Shown piece by piece: positions 37,299 to 45,926 of a stretch of 64,000 nucleotides of DNA. This DNA comes from Anaerolineales bacterium. GTDB taxonomy: Bacteria > Chloroflexota > Anaerolineae > Anaerolineales > Villigracilaceae. The position numbers were made by a program, and so were the translations under genes. The stretch's first letter is position 1. The number at the start of each line of letters is the position of its first letter. The DNA lies in the NCBI GenBank assembly GCA_015075725.1, contig JABTTV010000001.1, forward strand, positions 1,302,001 to 1,366,000, given 5' to 3'. Under the pieces are notes generated by a model. That model saw only the letters and a list, made by a program, of their open reading frames with translations, was not told the DNA's origin and did no database searches.

Positions 37299-37329
37299 AA
37301 CGCGTCAGGTCGACTGGCGCGTTTTTTTT
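37299..37329 (+). terminator. Terminator of the Lys-rich protein gene
   Basis: AACGCGTCAG pairs with CTGGCGCGTT (one G-U pair) around GTCGA, followed by eight T. Confidence 0.88.
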
Positions 37330-37425
37330 CGCGTTAAATCATCCGAATTGGGTGTAAACTTGGCAGATATTTCCGGGCTTGCCCTTCCTGGCTTTAGACA
37401 TATTTTATGAAGGATGGAGTCCTTT

Positions 37426-40179
37426 ATGAACGGTTATCCCTCCGGCACAGTCACATTTTTATTCACCGATATCGAAGGTTCGACCATGCTGTGGGAACAG
37501 CACCCCGAGGCGATGAAAGCTGCGCTGGCAGAACATGACTCTGTCTTGAGGGGAGCAATTATAGACAACCTGGGATACGTCATCAAAACCACGGGGGATG
37601 GCGTTCATGCAGTCTTCGAAAAAGCGGTCGATGCGGTCAATGCCGCCATCAAGGCGCAAAAAATATTCCAAACCTCGACCAACAACGGTCGATTGCCGAT
37701 CAAAATCCGCATGGGACTTCACACAGGCGAGGCGGAATTGCGCGACGGCGATTATTACGGGCAGACGCTCAACCGCGCGCAGCGCATCATGTCTGTGGGG
37801 CACGGCGGGCAGATTTTGCTTTCGGATCTTACCGCGCAGGTGGCGCGGGAACATTTGCCCAATGACGTTTCCCTGGTCGATCTGGGCGAGCATTATTTGA
37901 AAGGACTGTTCGAGGCAGAGAAGATCCATCAGGTCAACGCGGCTGAATTGCTCAAGAACTTCCCGCCGCTCAATTCGATCCCGATCGTAACGAACAACCT
38001 CCCGGCACAACTCACATCCTTCATCGGGCGCGATCGCGAAATGGCGGAGGCGGTCAAACGACTCGAAGGCGCGCGCCTGTTGACTCTCATCGGTCCGGGG
38101 GGGACGGGCAAGACCCGGTTGTCGCTTGAACTCGGCGCACATTTGCTTCCGCACTTTGTGGATGGAGTCTGGCTTGTCGAACTCGCGCCTGTTGCCGATC
38201 CAGGGTTGATCCCGCAGGCGGTGGCTTCGGTGTTGAACGTCCGCGCGCAGGCTGGCATGCCGTTGATAGGTTTCGTTCTCGATTACCTGCGAGCCAAGAA
38301 TCTTCTGCTCATACTCGATAACTGCGAACATCTTGTGGAAGCCAGCGCCGCGCTCGTGGATGAGTTTCTTCACAACGCGCCGAACATAAAGATCATTGCG
38401 AGCAGCCGCGAGGCGTTGGGGATCAACGGAGAAACGGTCTACCGGGTGCCATCGCTTTCGATGCCGAACCAAGACCACGTCACGCGGGAGGCGGGATTGG
38501 GATTCGAATCGGTCCGATTGTTCGCGGACCGGGCTTCGGCGGCAAATCCCAAATTCAATCTGACGGATGATAACGCTTCTTATGTCGCCCAGATCTGTTC
38601 CCGCCTCGACGGAATCCCTTTGGCGATCGAACTGGCGGCGTCGCGCGTGAGCGCCTTCACCCCCGAACAGATCGCAAAACGACTCGACGACCGCTTTAAA
38701 TTGTTGACAGGCGGTTCGCGGACGGCCCTGCCGCGTCAGCAGACCCTGCGCGCGCTGATCGATTGGAGTTACGACATCCTGAGCGCACCCGAGTGCAAAC
38801 TGCTGCGGCATTTGTCGGTCTTTGCAGGTGGTTGGGTTTTCGAAGCTGCTGAAACAGTTTGTAATGACACGGATGTGCTGGAACTGTTGCCGCAGCTCGT
38901 GAACAAGTCGCTGGTGGTGATGGACGAGGAAGGCGATGAACCGCGTTATCATTTGCTCGAAACGATCCGTCAGTATGCGCGGGACAAGTTGCTCGAAGCG
39001 GGCGAAGCGGAGGAGATGCGGGACCGCCATTTGAAATATCACGTCGAACTGGCGGAAAAGGCTGAAAAGGAACTTTACAGTTCCACTGCCTTGCGCTGGG
39101 TGAATCGGCTGGAAGCGGATTACGATAACATCCGCGCCGCGTTCGAGTGGGGCATGGAGCGGGATATCGAACTGGTCCTGCGGATGGGCGGGGCGCTGCC
39201 GTATTTCTGGTTCAGGCGCGGCTACGAAGCGGAAGCTTTGAAATTACTGCGTGAAGCGCTGAAACACGCAAAGGACCTGCCCGAACGAAATGACGCTGAA
39301 GGAAGGGAAAGGAAAAGGATCATTGCCAGGACCTGGCAGGCGATGTCCTTTTTATTTTTCAGCCAGGGCGATGTCCCTGCTGCAGGCGAAGCGGCACAAC
39401 AGTGCGCGGCATTGGCGCGCCAGATCGATGACATTCCCCTGCTGGCATTCGTACTGACTTTTGAAGCGGAGTCCAAGATGATGTCGGGGCATTTCGATGA
39501 AGTGGATGCCATTTTGGAGGAAATACAGGGTCTTGTCGAAGGTTCGAACAATCCCTTTGCCTTGGGCATGTTCTATGGTTCGGTCGGGACGCGCATGATG
39601 ATGCTGGGTCAGGACGACGAGAAAGCCCGGGATCTATTGAAAAAAGGTCTCGAGGTATTAAAAGGGGACGATAACATCTTCGGTCACACCATGATGTTGT
39701 TTGGGATAGCCATGGCGGCGCGATACAATGGTCGCTTCACAGAAGCGAGGGCGCAATTCACGCCGCTCATGGATGTCTTCCTCAGCATGGGCGATCATCA
39801 CCGCGCCAACATGGTCAAAAGCGAGTTGGCTCACATGGACCGGGCGGAAGGAAAGCACGTCAAAGCCGAAACCATGTACCGCGAGACCATCGTCGAATGG
39901 AAGCGGCTTGGTCATCGCGCGGCGGTGGCAAATCAACTGGAGTGTTTTGGCTTCATCGCCAAGGCAAAGGAACAACCCGAACTTGCCGCGACCCTCCTCG
40001 GTGCGGCGGAGGCGCTGCGCGAAAAGATCAATATTCAAATGACCGAGATGGAGCGCATGGAATATGACCGCGAGGTGGCGGATTTGATGGGTAACATGAA
40101 CGAGAAGGATTTCAATGCAGCATGGAGCAGGGGCCGCGCCATGGAAATGGACGAGGCAATCCGGCTGGCGGTGGGGTAG
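37426..40179 (+). CDS. Class III adenylyl cyclase - STAND ATPase - TPR protein (paralogue)
   Basis: The architecture and motifs match the gene at 20856-23582: FLFTDIEGST, KTTGDG, DGDYYGQTLNRAQRIM in the cyclase domain; then Walker A GPGGTGKT, Walker B LLLILDN, DGIPLAIELAASR and LRALIDWSYDIL; then helical repeats to the end. Metal Asp residues, adenine-selecting Lys and Asp, and Asn and Arg are all kept, so cAMP synthesis is expected. The ATG at 37426 is preferred over 37414 because GAAGGATGGAG lies at the right distance and the first residues then align with the paralogue. It is followed after 3 bases by an acetyltransferase gene (GTG start). Confidence 0.88.
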   Translation: MNGYPSGTVTFLFTDIEGSTMLWEQHPEAMKAALAEHDSVLRGAIIDNLGYVIKTTGDGVHAVFEKAVDAVNAAIKAQKIFQTSTNNGRLPIKIRMGLHTGEAELRDGDYYGQTLNRAQRIMSVGHGGQILLSDLTAQVAREHLPNDVSLVDLGEHYLKGLFEAEKIHQVNAAELLKNFPPLNSIPIVTNNLPAQLTSFIGRDREMAEAVKRLEGARLLTLIGPGGTGKTRLSLELGAHLLPHFVDGVWLVELAPVADPGLIPQAVASVLNVRAQAGMPLIGFVLDYLRAKNLLLILDNCEHLVEASAALVDEFLHNAPNIKIIASSREALGINGETVYRVPSLSMPNQDHVTREAGLGFESVRLFADRASAANPKFNLTDDNASYVAQICSRLDGIPLAIELAASRVSAFTPEQIAKRLDDRFKLLTGGSRTALPRQQTLRALIDWSYDILSAPECKLLRHLSVFAGGWVFEAAETVCNDTDVLELLPQLVNKSLVVMDEEGDEPRYHLLETIRQYARDKLLEAGEAEEMRDRHLKYHVELAEKAEKELYSSTALRWVNRLEADYDNIRAAFEWGMERDIELVLRMGGALPYFWFRRGYEAEALKLLREALKHAKDLPERNDAEGRERKRIIARTWQAMSFLFFSQGDVPAAGEAAQQCAALARQIDDIPLLAFVLTFEAESKMMSGHFDEVDAILEEIQGLVEGSNNPFALGMFYGSVGTRMMMLGQDDEKARDLLKKGLEVLKGDDNIFGHTMMLFGIAMAARYNGRFTEARAQFTPLMDVFLSMGDHHRANMVKSELAHMDRAEGKHVKAETMYRETIVEWKRLGHRAAVANQLECFGFIAKAKEQPELAATLLGAAEALREKINIQMTEMERMEYDREVADLMGNMNEKDFNAAWSRGRAMEMDEAIRLAVG

Positions 40180-40182
40180 ACT

Positions 40183-40710
40183 GTGGCGGTCATTCTCGAA
40201 ACCCCGCGGCTTGTTTTACGTCATCAACTTATCGAAGACCTTGATGACCTTTGGGCGTTGTATCAAGACCCCGATATCACGAAATACATTCCCGATGCGC
40301 CGCACAAACGCGAAGAAGCGCAGGAGGAATTGGAATGGCACATGCATGGACATCCCAGGAATCGAGAGTTGGGATTGTGGGCGACGATTCACAAAGAGAC
40401 GGGGAAATTCATCGGTCGCTGCGGGTTACTCCCGTGGGAGATCGATGGGCAGAATGAGATTGAGGTGGCGTATACGATTGCGGGGGCGTATCAAGGCCAT
40501 GGTTTGGGGACAGAGGCGGCGCAAGCCATCCTGAAATATGGGTTCGAGAAATTGAATCTATCGCGTCTCATCTGTTTGATCGACCCGGAGAATATCCCTT
40601 CGCAGAGAGTGGCGGAGAAGATCGGGATGAAATTCGAAAAAGAAAGCAGTGATGAATATGGACCGTTTTGGGTGTACTCGATAATAAAAGAGAAAAGTCA
40701 TCTTGCCTGA
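40183..40710 (+). CDS. GNAT acetyltransferase, RimJ/RimL type
   Basis: This 175-residue protein with a GTG start sits 3 bases after the cyclase gene stop, so translation is probably coupled. It begins ILETPRLVLRH, typical for RimJ/RimL/YdaF acetyltransferases. The acetyl-CoA site AGAYQGHGLGTEAAQA (about 100-115) and the closing NIPSQRVAEKIGMKFE segment are clear. Probable targets are protein N-termini or small amines. A perfect hairpin terminator follows. Confidence 0.87.
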   Translation: MAVILETPRLVLRHQLIEDLDDLWALYQDPDITKYIPDAPHKREEAQEELEWHMHGHPRNRELGLWATIHKETGKFIGRCGLLPWEIDGQNEIEVAYTIAGAYQGHGLGTEAAQAILKYGFEKLNLSRLICLIDPENIPSQRVAEKIGMKFEKESSDEYGPFWVYSIIKEKSHLA

Positions 40711-40711
40711 T

Positions 40712-40732
40712 CGCCGCCCAAGCGGCGTTTTT
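40712..40732 (+). terminator. Terminator after the acetyltransferase gene
   Basis: CGCCGC and GCGGCG enclose CCAA, followed by TTTTT. Confidence 0.85.
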
Positions 40733-40739
40733 CTTCTTT

Positions 40740-40745
40740 TATAAT
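40740..40745 (+). promoter_or_regulatory. -10 box TATAAT of lepA
   Basis: A consensus TATAAT lies 20 bases before the lepA ATG, giving a leader of roughly 13 bases. No convincing -35 box is visible in the T-rich stretch before it. Confidence 0.45.
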
Positions 40746-40765
40746 CGGGTATACTTCGCCCCGCA

Positions 40766-42565
40766 ATGACCGACCATATTCGCAACTTTTGCATTATCGC
40801 CCACGTCGACCACGGAAAATCCACGCTTGCCGACCGCCTCCTTCAACTGACGGGGACGGTATCCGAGCGTGACATGACCGAGCAGGCGCTCGACTCGATG
40901 GACCTCGAACGCGAAAAGGGAGTCACCATCAAGGCGTCGGCTGTACGCATGTTCTACGCGGCGAAAGACGGGCAAAAATATGAATTGAACCTGATCGACA
41001 CGCCGGGTCACGTGGACTTCGGTTACGAGGTCAGCCGCGCGTTGAAAGCCTGCGAAGGCGCGATCCTGGTCGTTGACGCGACACAGGGCATCGAAGCGCA
41101 GACGCTTGCGAATCTCTATCAAGCGCTGGATGCCGACCTCGAGATCATTCCCATAATCAACAAGATCGATCTGCCCTCGGCTCGTCCCGACGAAGTGGCT
41201 GAGGATGTCGGCTCCCTGCTTGGGGTCCCGCCGGAAACGGTTCTGCAAGTCTCCGCCAAGGAAGGCATCAACGTCGAAGCAATCCTCGAAGCCATCATCG
41301 AAAGGGTCCCGCCGCCCAAAGATGAAGACAATGCACCTCTGCGCGCTCTGGTCTTCGATGCGCATTACGACTCATACAAGGGCGTGGTCGCATACATTCG
41401 CGTCTTTGAAGGCAGGATCAAATCGACGGACAACCTGCGCATGTTCTCGACGAAGAATGACCTGCGTCCGGTTGAGATCGGAATCTTTTCGCCGGGGATG
41501 AAACCCGTTGATTCGCTTGGGTCCGGCGAAGTGGGATATGTGGCGACAGGATTCAAAACCGTGCATGAGTGCCGCGTCGGCGATACGATGACGCTTGCCT
41601 CGTCTCCCACCGCCGAGCCTTTACCCGGATACTTCCTTCCCAAGCCGATGGTCTTCGCGGGCATCTATCCCGTCGAAGCGGATGATTACACCGAACTGCG
41701 CGACTCGCTCGAAAAATTACAGCTCAACGACGCTTCATTGACCTACCAACCCGAAACCTCGCAGGCACTTGGCTTCGGGTTCCGCGCGGGTTTCCTCGGT
41801 TTGTTCCACATGGAGATCATTCAGGAACGCATCGAGCGCGAATACCTGCTCGATGTGTTGTTCACGGCACCGTCGGTCGAATATGAAGTATTGACCAATA
41901 CGAATGAAGTAGTCAAAGTGGATTCGCCCGCAGAACTGCCCGACCCCGGCACGATTGTCGAAGTGCGCGAGCCGTGGATGAACATCGAGATCATCACGCC
42001 GACGGAGTTCTATGGTCCCATCATGGATCTGGTCACCAAGCGGCGCGGCATCTTCAAACAGCAGGAGCATCCCGCCCCGCACCGTGTGCAGCTCGATTTC
42101 GAGATCCCGCTCTCCGAGATCATCGTTGATTTCTTCGACCATCTCAAATCGCGCACCAAGGGGTATGCCTCGCTCGATTATCAGTTTTTGGAATACCGCC
42201 CCGACAAGTTGCAGAAATTGGAAATCCTTGTCAATGGTGAACCTGTGGATGCGCTCGCGGCCATCGTCCACGAGAAGGAAGCATACCACAAAGGTCAACG
42301 ACTCATTACCAAACTGAAGGACTTGATTCCGCGTCAGTTGTACGATGTCGCCATCCAAGCTGCATCCGGCGGGCGCATCATCAGCCGCGCCAACGTCAAA
42401 GCGACGCGCAAGGACGTGCTCGCGAAATGTTACGGCGGCGACATCACCCGCAAGAAAAAACTGCTCGAAAAACAAAAACGCGGCAAAAAGCGGCTCAAGA
42501 TGGTCGGCAATGTGGAAATCCCGCAGGACGCCTTCATGGCGGTCTTGAAACTGGAAGACGAATAG
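40766..42565 (+). CDS. lepA: Elongation factor 4 (LepA)
   Basis: This ribosome-associated GTPase back-translocates or rescues stalled ribosomes. The 599 residues are the usual length. G1 AHVDHGKST is at the N-terminus, followed by DTPGHVDF (G3) and NKIDLPSA (G4). The elongation-factor domains II, III and V follow, then the LepA-specific C-terminal domain ending VGNVEIPQDAFMAVLKLE. It is preceded by a terminator and its own -10 box. Assignment is firm. Confidence 0.97.
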   Translation: MTDHIRNFCIIAHVDHGKSTLADRLLQLTGTVSERDMTEQALDSMDLEREKGVTIKASAVRMFYAAKDGQKYELNLIDTPGHVDFGYEVSRALKACEGAILVVDATQGIEAQTLANLYQALDADLEIIPIINKIDLPSARPDEVAEDVGSLLGVPPETVLQVSAKEGINVEAILEAIIERVPPPKDEDNAPLRALVFDAHYDSYKGVVAYIRVFEGRIKSTDNLRMFSTKNDLRPVEIGIFSPGMKPVDSLGSGEVGYVATGFKTVHECRVGDTMTLASSPTAEPLPGYFLPKPMVFAGIYPVEADDYTELRDSLEKLQLNDASLTYQPETSQALGFGFRAGFLGLFHMEIIQERIEREYLLDVLFTAPSVEYEVLTNTNEVVKVDSPAELPDPGTIVEVREPWMNIEIITPTEFYGPIMDLVTKRRGIFKQQEHPAPHRVQLDFEIPLSEIIVDFFDHLKSRTKGYASLDYQFLEYRPDKLQKLEILVNGEPVDALAAIVHEKEAYHKGQRLITKLKDLIPRQLYDVAIQAASGGRIISRANVKATRKDVLAKCYGGDITRKKKLLEKQKRGKKRLKMVGNVEIPQDAFMAVLKLEDE

Positions 42566-42603
42566 TTTTGCGTAATGCGCAAAACGCAAACGCAGGGAAT
42601 CAA

Positions 42604-43623
42604 ATGTCCGAATCTCGAAACACCATAAAACGAATCCTCCCCGGCATTCTCGTCAGCATTGTGTTGATTGCGGTCATCCTTTACTTCGTGGATATCAAGA
42701 CCACATTGACCGCCATGCGTAATGCAAATTATGGGCTGATTGCAATTGCCGCTTCCCTTTCCTTTGTCTGGCTGGCGGTGCGCGCCATCGTCTGGCGCAC
42801 CCTGCTGCGCAACAAGCCCACATATAAGGATGTGTTCTATACCGCTGGTGAAGGCTACCTGCTCAACAACTTCCTGCCGTTTCGCCTGGGTGAAATCGGC
42901 CGCGCGTTTTTACTCAGCCGCAAATCCGGCGGTCTGACCTTTGCCGAGATCATTCCCACCATTGTCATCGAGCGCGTCGTGGATTTGATCATTTCAGCGG
43001 TTATCTTTCTCGGCGCGCTTCCTTACGTGGTCAATTCCGAGAGTTCTCCCACGCTTGGCTACGTAATCGGCGGCGTGATGCTTATGGGTTTGGTGCTCCT
43101 GTACATCCTCGCCCGCAACAACCAATGGGCATTGGACCTGTTCCATAAACTCAGCGCTCGATTCACGGCCTTGCAAAGGGTTGGCGGCAGTTTTCTCGAG
43201 TCGTTTTTTCAAGGTCTGGGCGTGCTTACTGATGGCTGGCTGTTCCTGCGCTTTCTTTTTTGGATGATCCTTAATTGGATCAGTGCCCTGGTCGCATACT
43301 ACTTGATGGTCCTTGCCTTCTTTCCGGATGCAGAATTGCTTTGGGCGATTTTCGGTCTGGGCATGGCGGCTTTCGGCGGGGCGATCCCCTCCGCGCCCGG
43401 AGCCGTGGGAACATTCGAAGGCGCCGTTGTATTTGCGCTCACCCGCTTCACCGCCGATGAATCGACCGCGCTTGCAGCCGCGCTCACCATGCGTTTATAT
43501 AATTATCTCAACAGCACCGTGATCGGCATGCTTGGTCTTGCCAGCGAAGGGCAAACCCTTTCGGGCGTGTACCGGCAATTGATGAATTTTAGAACTAAGG
43601 AAAAGGACAAAGAATTCAGTTAG
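42604..43623 (+). CDS. Lysylphosphatidylglycerol synthase TM-domain / YbhN-type flippase-like protein
   Basis: The 339-residue protein has about eight membrane helices, with the family features LNNFLPFRLGEIGRAFLLSRK and GGAIPSAPGAVGTFEGAV. Proteins of this family (UPF0104, the flippase half of MprF, AglD-like) are thought to move lipids or lipid-linked sugars across the membrane. The ATG at 42604 follows AGGGAATCAA; the longer frame opening at 42427 overlaps lepA and is rejected. The rhomboid gene starts on the base after its stop. The context of glycan genes favours a lipid-linked sugar role; that is inference. Confidence 0.85.
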   Translation: MSESRNTIKRILPGILVSIVLIAVILYFVDIKTTLTAMRNANYGLIAIAASLSFVWLAVRAIVWRTLLRNKPTYKDVFYTAGEGYLLNNFLPFRLGEIGRAFLLSRKSGGLTFAEIIPTIVIERVVDLIISAVIFLGALPYVVNSESSPTLGYVIGGVMLMGLVLLYILARNNQWALDLFHKLSARFTALQRVGGSFLESFFQGLGVLTDGWLFLRFLFWMILNWISALVAYYLMVLAFFPDAELLWAIFGLGMAAFGGAIPSAPGAVGTFEGAVVFALTRFTADESTALAAALTMRLYNYLNSTVIGMLGLASEGQTLSGVYRQLMNFRTKEKDKEFS

Positions 43624-44277
43624 ATGTTCCCTCTTTACGACACAGCCAGGTCGCGCCGTTTCCCGTTGATGAACTGGACGCTTGTCATCCTGAACAGCCT
43701 GGTGTTCTATTATGAACTGACGCTGGGCGAATCGCAACTTGTCCGCTTCATCCATGACTGGGGGCTGATTCCCGCCCGGTTGGCATGGGACTCCCCCGAT
43801 GGCTGGCTCAAGGTCCTCACCAGCATGTTCCTGCACGGAGGCTGGTTCCACATCGTCAGCAACTTGTGGATCCTGATCATCTTCGGCGACAACGTCGAAG
43901 ACCGCATGGGAAGCGTGCGTTATCTCGTTTTCTATCTCCTTGGCGGCGCTTCAGCTGCGTACTTGCAGGCTTTTTTCTTCCCTTCCAGCGGGGTCCCGAT
44001 GATCGGCGCGAGCGGCGCGATCGCCGGCGTGCTGGGGGCATACCTGATCCTTTACCCCAGGGCGCGGATTGCCAGCCTCGTGCCGATATTTTTCATTTTC
44101 ACCCTTGTGGAATTGCCAGCCGTCATCTTCCTGGGCTTTTGGTTCGTATCGCAATTATTTTCAGGCTGGCTCGCCCTGCAGGGGGCCGTTTCAAACGGCA
44201 TCGCCTGGTGGGCGCACATCGGTGGTTTCGTATTCGGCTTGCTCACCGTCAGCTTGTTTGTGCAAAGGCGTTACTAA
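43624..44277 (+). CDS. Rhomboid family intramembrane serine protease
   Basis: The 217 residues have six membrane helices. The catalytic dyad is present: Ser130 in GASGAIAG and His198 in WWAHIGGFVFG. The conserved HGGWFHIVSNLWIL segment lies in the first loop region. It cleaves membrane proteins within the bilayer; the substrate is unknown. It begins immediately after the preceding stop codon (no spacing), so translational coupling with the flippase-like gene is likely. Confidence 0.92.
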   Translation: MFPLYDTARSRRFPLMNWTLVILNSLVFYYELTLGESQLVRFIHDWGLIPARLAWDSPDGWLKVLTSMFLHGGWFHIVSNLWILIIFGDNVEDRMGSVRYLVFYLLGGASAAYLQAFFFPSSGVPMIGASGAIAGVLGAYLILYPRARIASLVPIFFIFTLVELPAVIFLGFWFVSQLFSGWLALQGAVSNGIAWWAHIGGFVFGLLTVSLFVQRRY

Positions 44278-44295
44278 AAAAAGACAGGAGAACTC

Positions 44296-45315
44296 ATGAG
44301 TAGGAATTATCTAGTCACCGGCGGTGCCGGGTTTATCGGTTCGAACTATGTCCATCGCCTGTTGAAGCGCGGGGAAAAGGTTACCATTTATGACAATCTT
44401 TCGCGCACGAAGCGCAATATCGAATGGCTGAGGAATGAATTCGGGGAAAACACTTTCGATTTGGTTGTTGGGGATGTGCGAGACGCTTCGAGAATCGCTG
44501 AAGCCGCTTCAAGGTCCGATGTGATCGCGCATCTGGCGGGGCAGGTTGCGGTGACCACTTCCGTGACGAATCCCCGGGACGATTTCGAATCCAATGCGCT
44601 GGGTACTTTCAACGTCATGGAAGCCGCGCGTTTATCGGGAAGAAATCCCATCGTCATTTATGCTTCGACAAATAAAGTATACGGCGGCATGGAGGAAGTG
44701 GAGTTGTTCGAAGAGCCCACCCGCTGGCGGTACAAGGATCTGCTGAATGGCTGCCCCGAAACCCAGCCGCTCGATTTCCATTCGCCTTACGGATGTTCAA
44801 AGGGAACGGGGGACCAATATGCGCGCGATTATGCGCGGATCTACGGATTGCCCACTGTCGTCTTTCGCCAGTCCTGCATTTATGGTCCGCGCCAGTTCGG
44901 CATCGAAGACCAGGGTTGGGTGGCATGGTTCATCATCGCCGCCGTGATGGGACGGGATATCACAATTTATGGTGACGGTAAACAAGTTCGCGATATCTTA
45001 TACGTCGACGATCTGATCAATGCCTACGACCTTGCCGTTGAAAAAATAGACATCGCCAGAGGTCAGGTCTATAACCTCGGCGGCGGACCCAAAAATGTCA
45101 TGTCCATCTGGGCGGAATTCGGTCAGCGGCTCGAAAAACTGCTCGGCGGCACGATCGAAGTGACGCGCGGCGATTGGCGTCCCGGCGACCAAAAGGTTTT
45201 CTATGCCGATATTTCAAAGGCAAAACGCGAACTCGGCTGGGAGCCGAAGATCAACGTGGAGGAAGGGGTGACTATGTTGTTCGAATGGGTGAAGGCCAAC
45301 AGGAATCTTTTCTAA
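44296..45315 (+). CDS. NAD-dependent sugar epimerase, CDP-paratose 2-epimerase-like
   Basis: This extended short-chain dehydrogenase of 339 residues has the NAD motif GGAGFIGS at about 8-15 and the active-site pair Tyr and Lys in SPYGCSKGTGDQYA. The segment STNKVYGG with a long insertion before the active Tyr, and RQSCIYGPRQFG, are characteristic of CDP-tyvelose/paratose 2-epimerase relatives. It probably makes a deoxy or epimerised nucleotide sugar for the surface glycan genes that follow. The ATG follows an ACAGGAG site. Confidence 0.88.
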   Translation: MSRNYLVTGGAGFIGSNYVHRLLKRGEKVTIYDNLSRTKRNIEWLRNEFGENTFDLVVGDVRDASRIAEAASRSDVIAHLAGQVAVTTSVTNPRDDFESNALGTFNVMEAARLSGRNPIVIYASTNKVYGGMEEVELFEEPTRWRYKDLLNGCPETQPLDFHSPYGCSKGTGDQYARDYARIYGLPTVVFRQSCIYGPRQFGIEDQGWVAWFIIAAVMGRDITIYGDGKQVRDILYVDDLINAYDLAVEKIDIARGQVYNLGGGPKNVMSIWAEFGQRLEKLLGGTIEVTRGDWRPGDQKVFYADISKAKRELGWEPKINVEEGVTMLFEWVKANRNLF

Positions 45316-45360
45316 CGACGCGAAGAAATAAACCCCCAGAAATGAAGAGATTTGGTGTAT

Positions 45361-45393
45361 GACCGGGAGCCGCAATCCCCGCGGCTCCCGGTC
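45361..45393. terminator. Perfect 13-bp hairpin between convergent genes
   Basis: GACCGGGAGCCGC and its exact complement flank AATCCCC. It lies between the convergent epimerase gene and the small membrane-protein gene. No T tract is present, so bidirectional termination is possible but unproven. Confidence 0.55.
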
Positions 45394-45399
45394 TGCGTA

Positions 45400-45819
45400 T
45401 TACATACTTCCGAAGTATTTCTTCCAGAAGTAAACGATAACCATGCCGAGGACCACAGGTCCCAGGAAGGCGGCGAAAGAGGTGAAGAAACCCGTGAGAA
45501 AAAGCCCGACCACCGGGATCACGTTCAGGGAGGGCGCGGCGGCGGACACAATCAAAAAGCGCAAACCGAAATTCATGAGGTCGGATGAGTCGAAGTAAAA
45601 GAGGCCGACTAGGAAGCCTATGACCGCGAACACGATCGCCAGCCAGCTCAAATCCGCATTTCCAAAAACGCCGATCGCTCGCAGCGCTCCCAACAAACTG
45701 GCGACGAGAATACCGCCCACGTACAGCCATTTCCAGGCCATCTCCATGCTGTTGTCGGAAGATGTTGTCGATGCCTTGGCTGCCGGGGCTTTGGATTGGG
45801 ATTTTTTACTTGTTGCCAT
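45400..45819 (-). CDS. Small membrane protein of unknown function
   Basis: The 139-residue protein has a Lys/Ser/Ala-rich hydrophilic N-terminus (about 25 residues) followed by four hydrophobic segments and a short charged tail ending KKYFGSM. I do not recognise the family. The start has a good AAAGGAG site. It is the only minus-strand gene in the right-hand 35 kb and is divergent from the glycosyltransferase gene. Confidence 0.75.
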   Translation of the reverse strand: MATSKKSQSKAPAAKASTTSSDNSMEMAWKWLYVGGILVASLLGALRAIGVFGNADLSWLAIVFAVIGFLVGLFYFDSSDLMNFGLRFLIVSAAAPSLNVIPVVGLFLTGFFTSFAAFLGPVVLGMVIVYFWKKYFGSM

Positions 45820-45878
45820 TTTTCTCTCCTTTTTGAATGGAACCTGTTACCTATGAAAACACCTCCCCAACCCGATGG

Positions 45879-45915
45879 TTTCCTCATTATTGAGGAAAAT
45901 TGCGTGGGTTATAAT
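45879..45915 (+). promoter_or_regulatory. Inverted repeat and -10 box before the GT4 gene
   Basis: TTTCCTCA (45879-45886) and TGAGGAAA (45891-45898) form an 8-bp inverted repeat around TTAT, directly upstream of TATAAT (45910-45915). The ATG is only 11 bases after the -10 box, so the leader is at most a few bases. The repeat covers the -35 area and could be an operator for this gene or the divergent one. Confidence 0.45.
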
Positions 45916-45926
45916 CCCCTCGCTTA

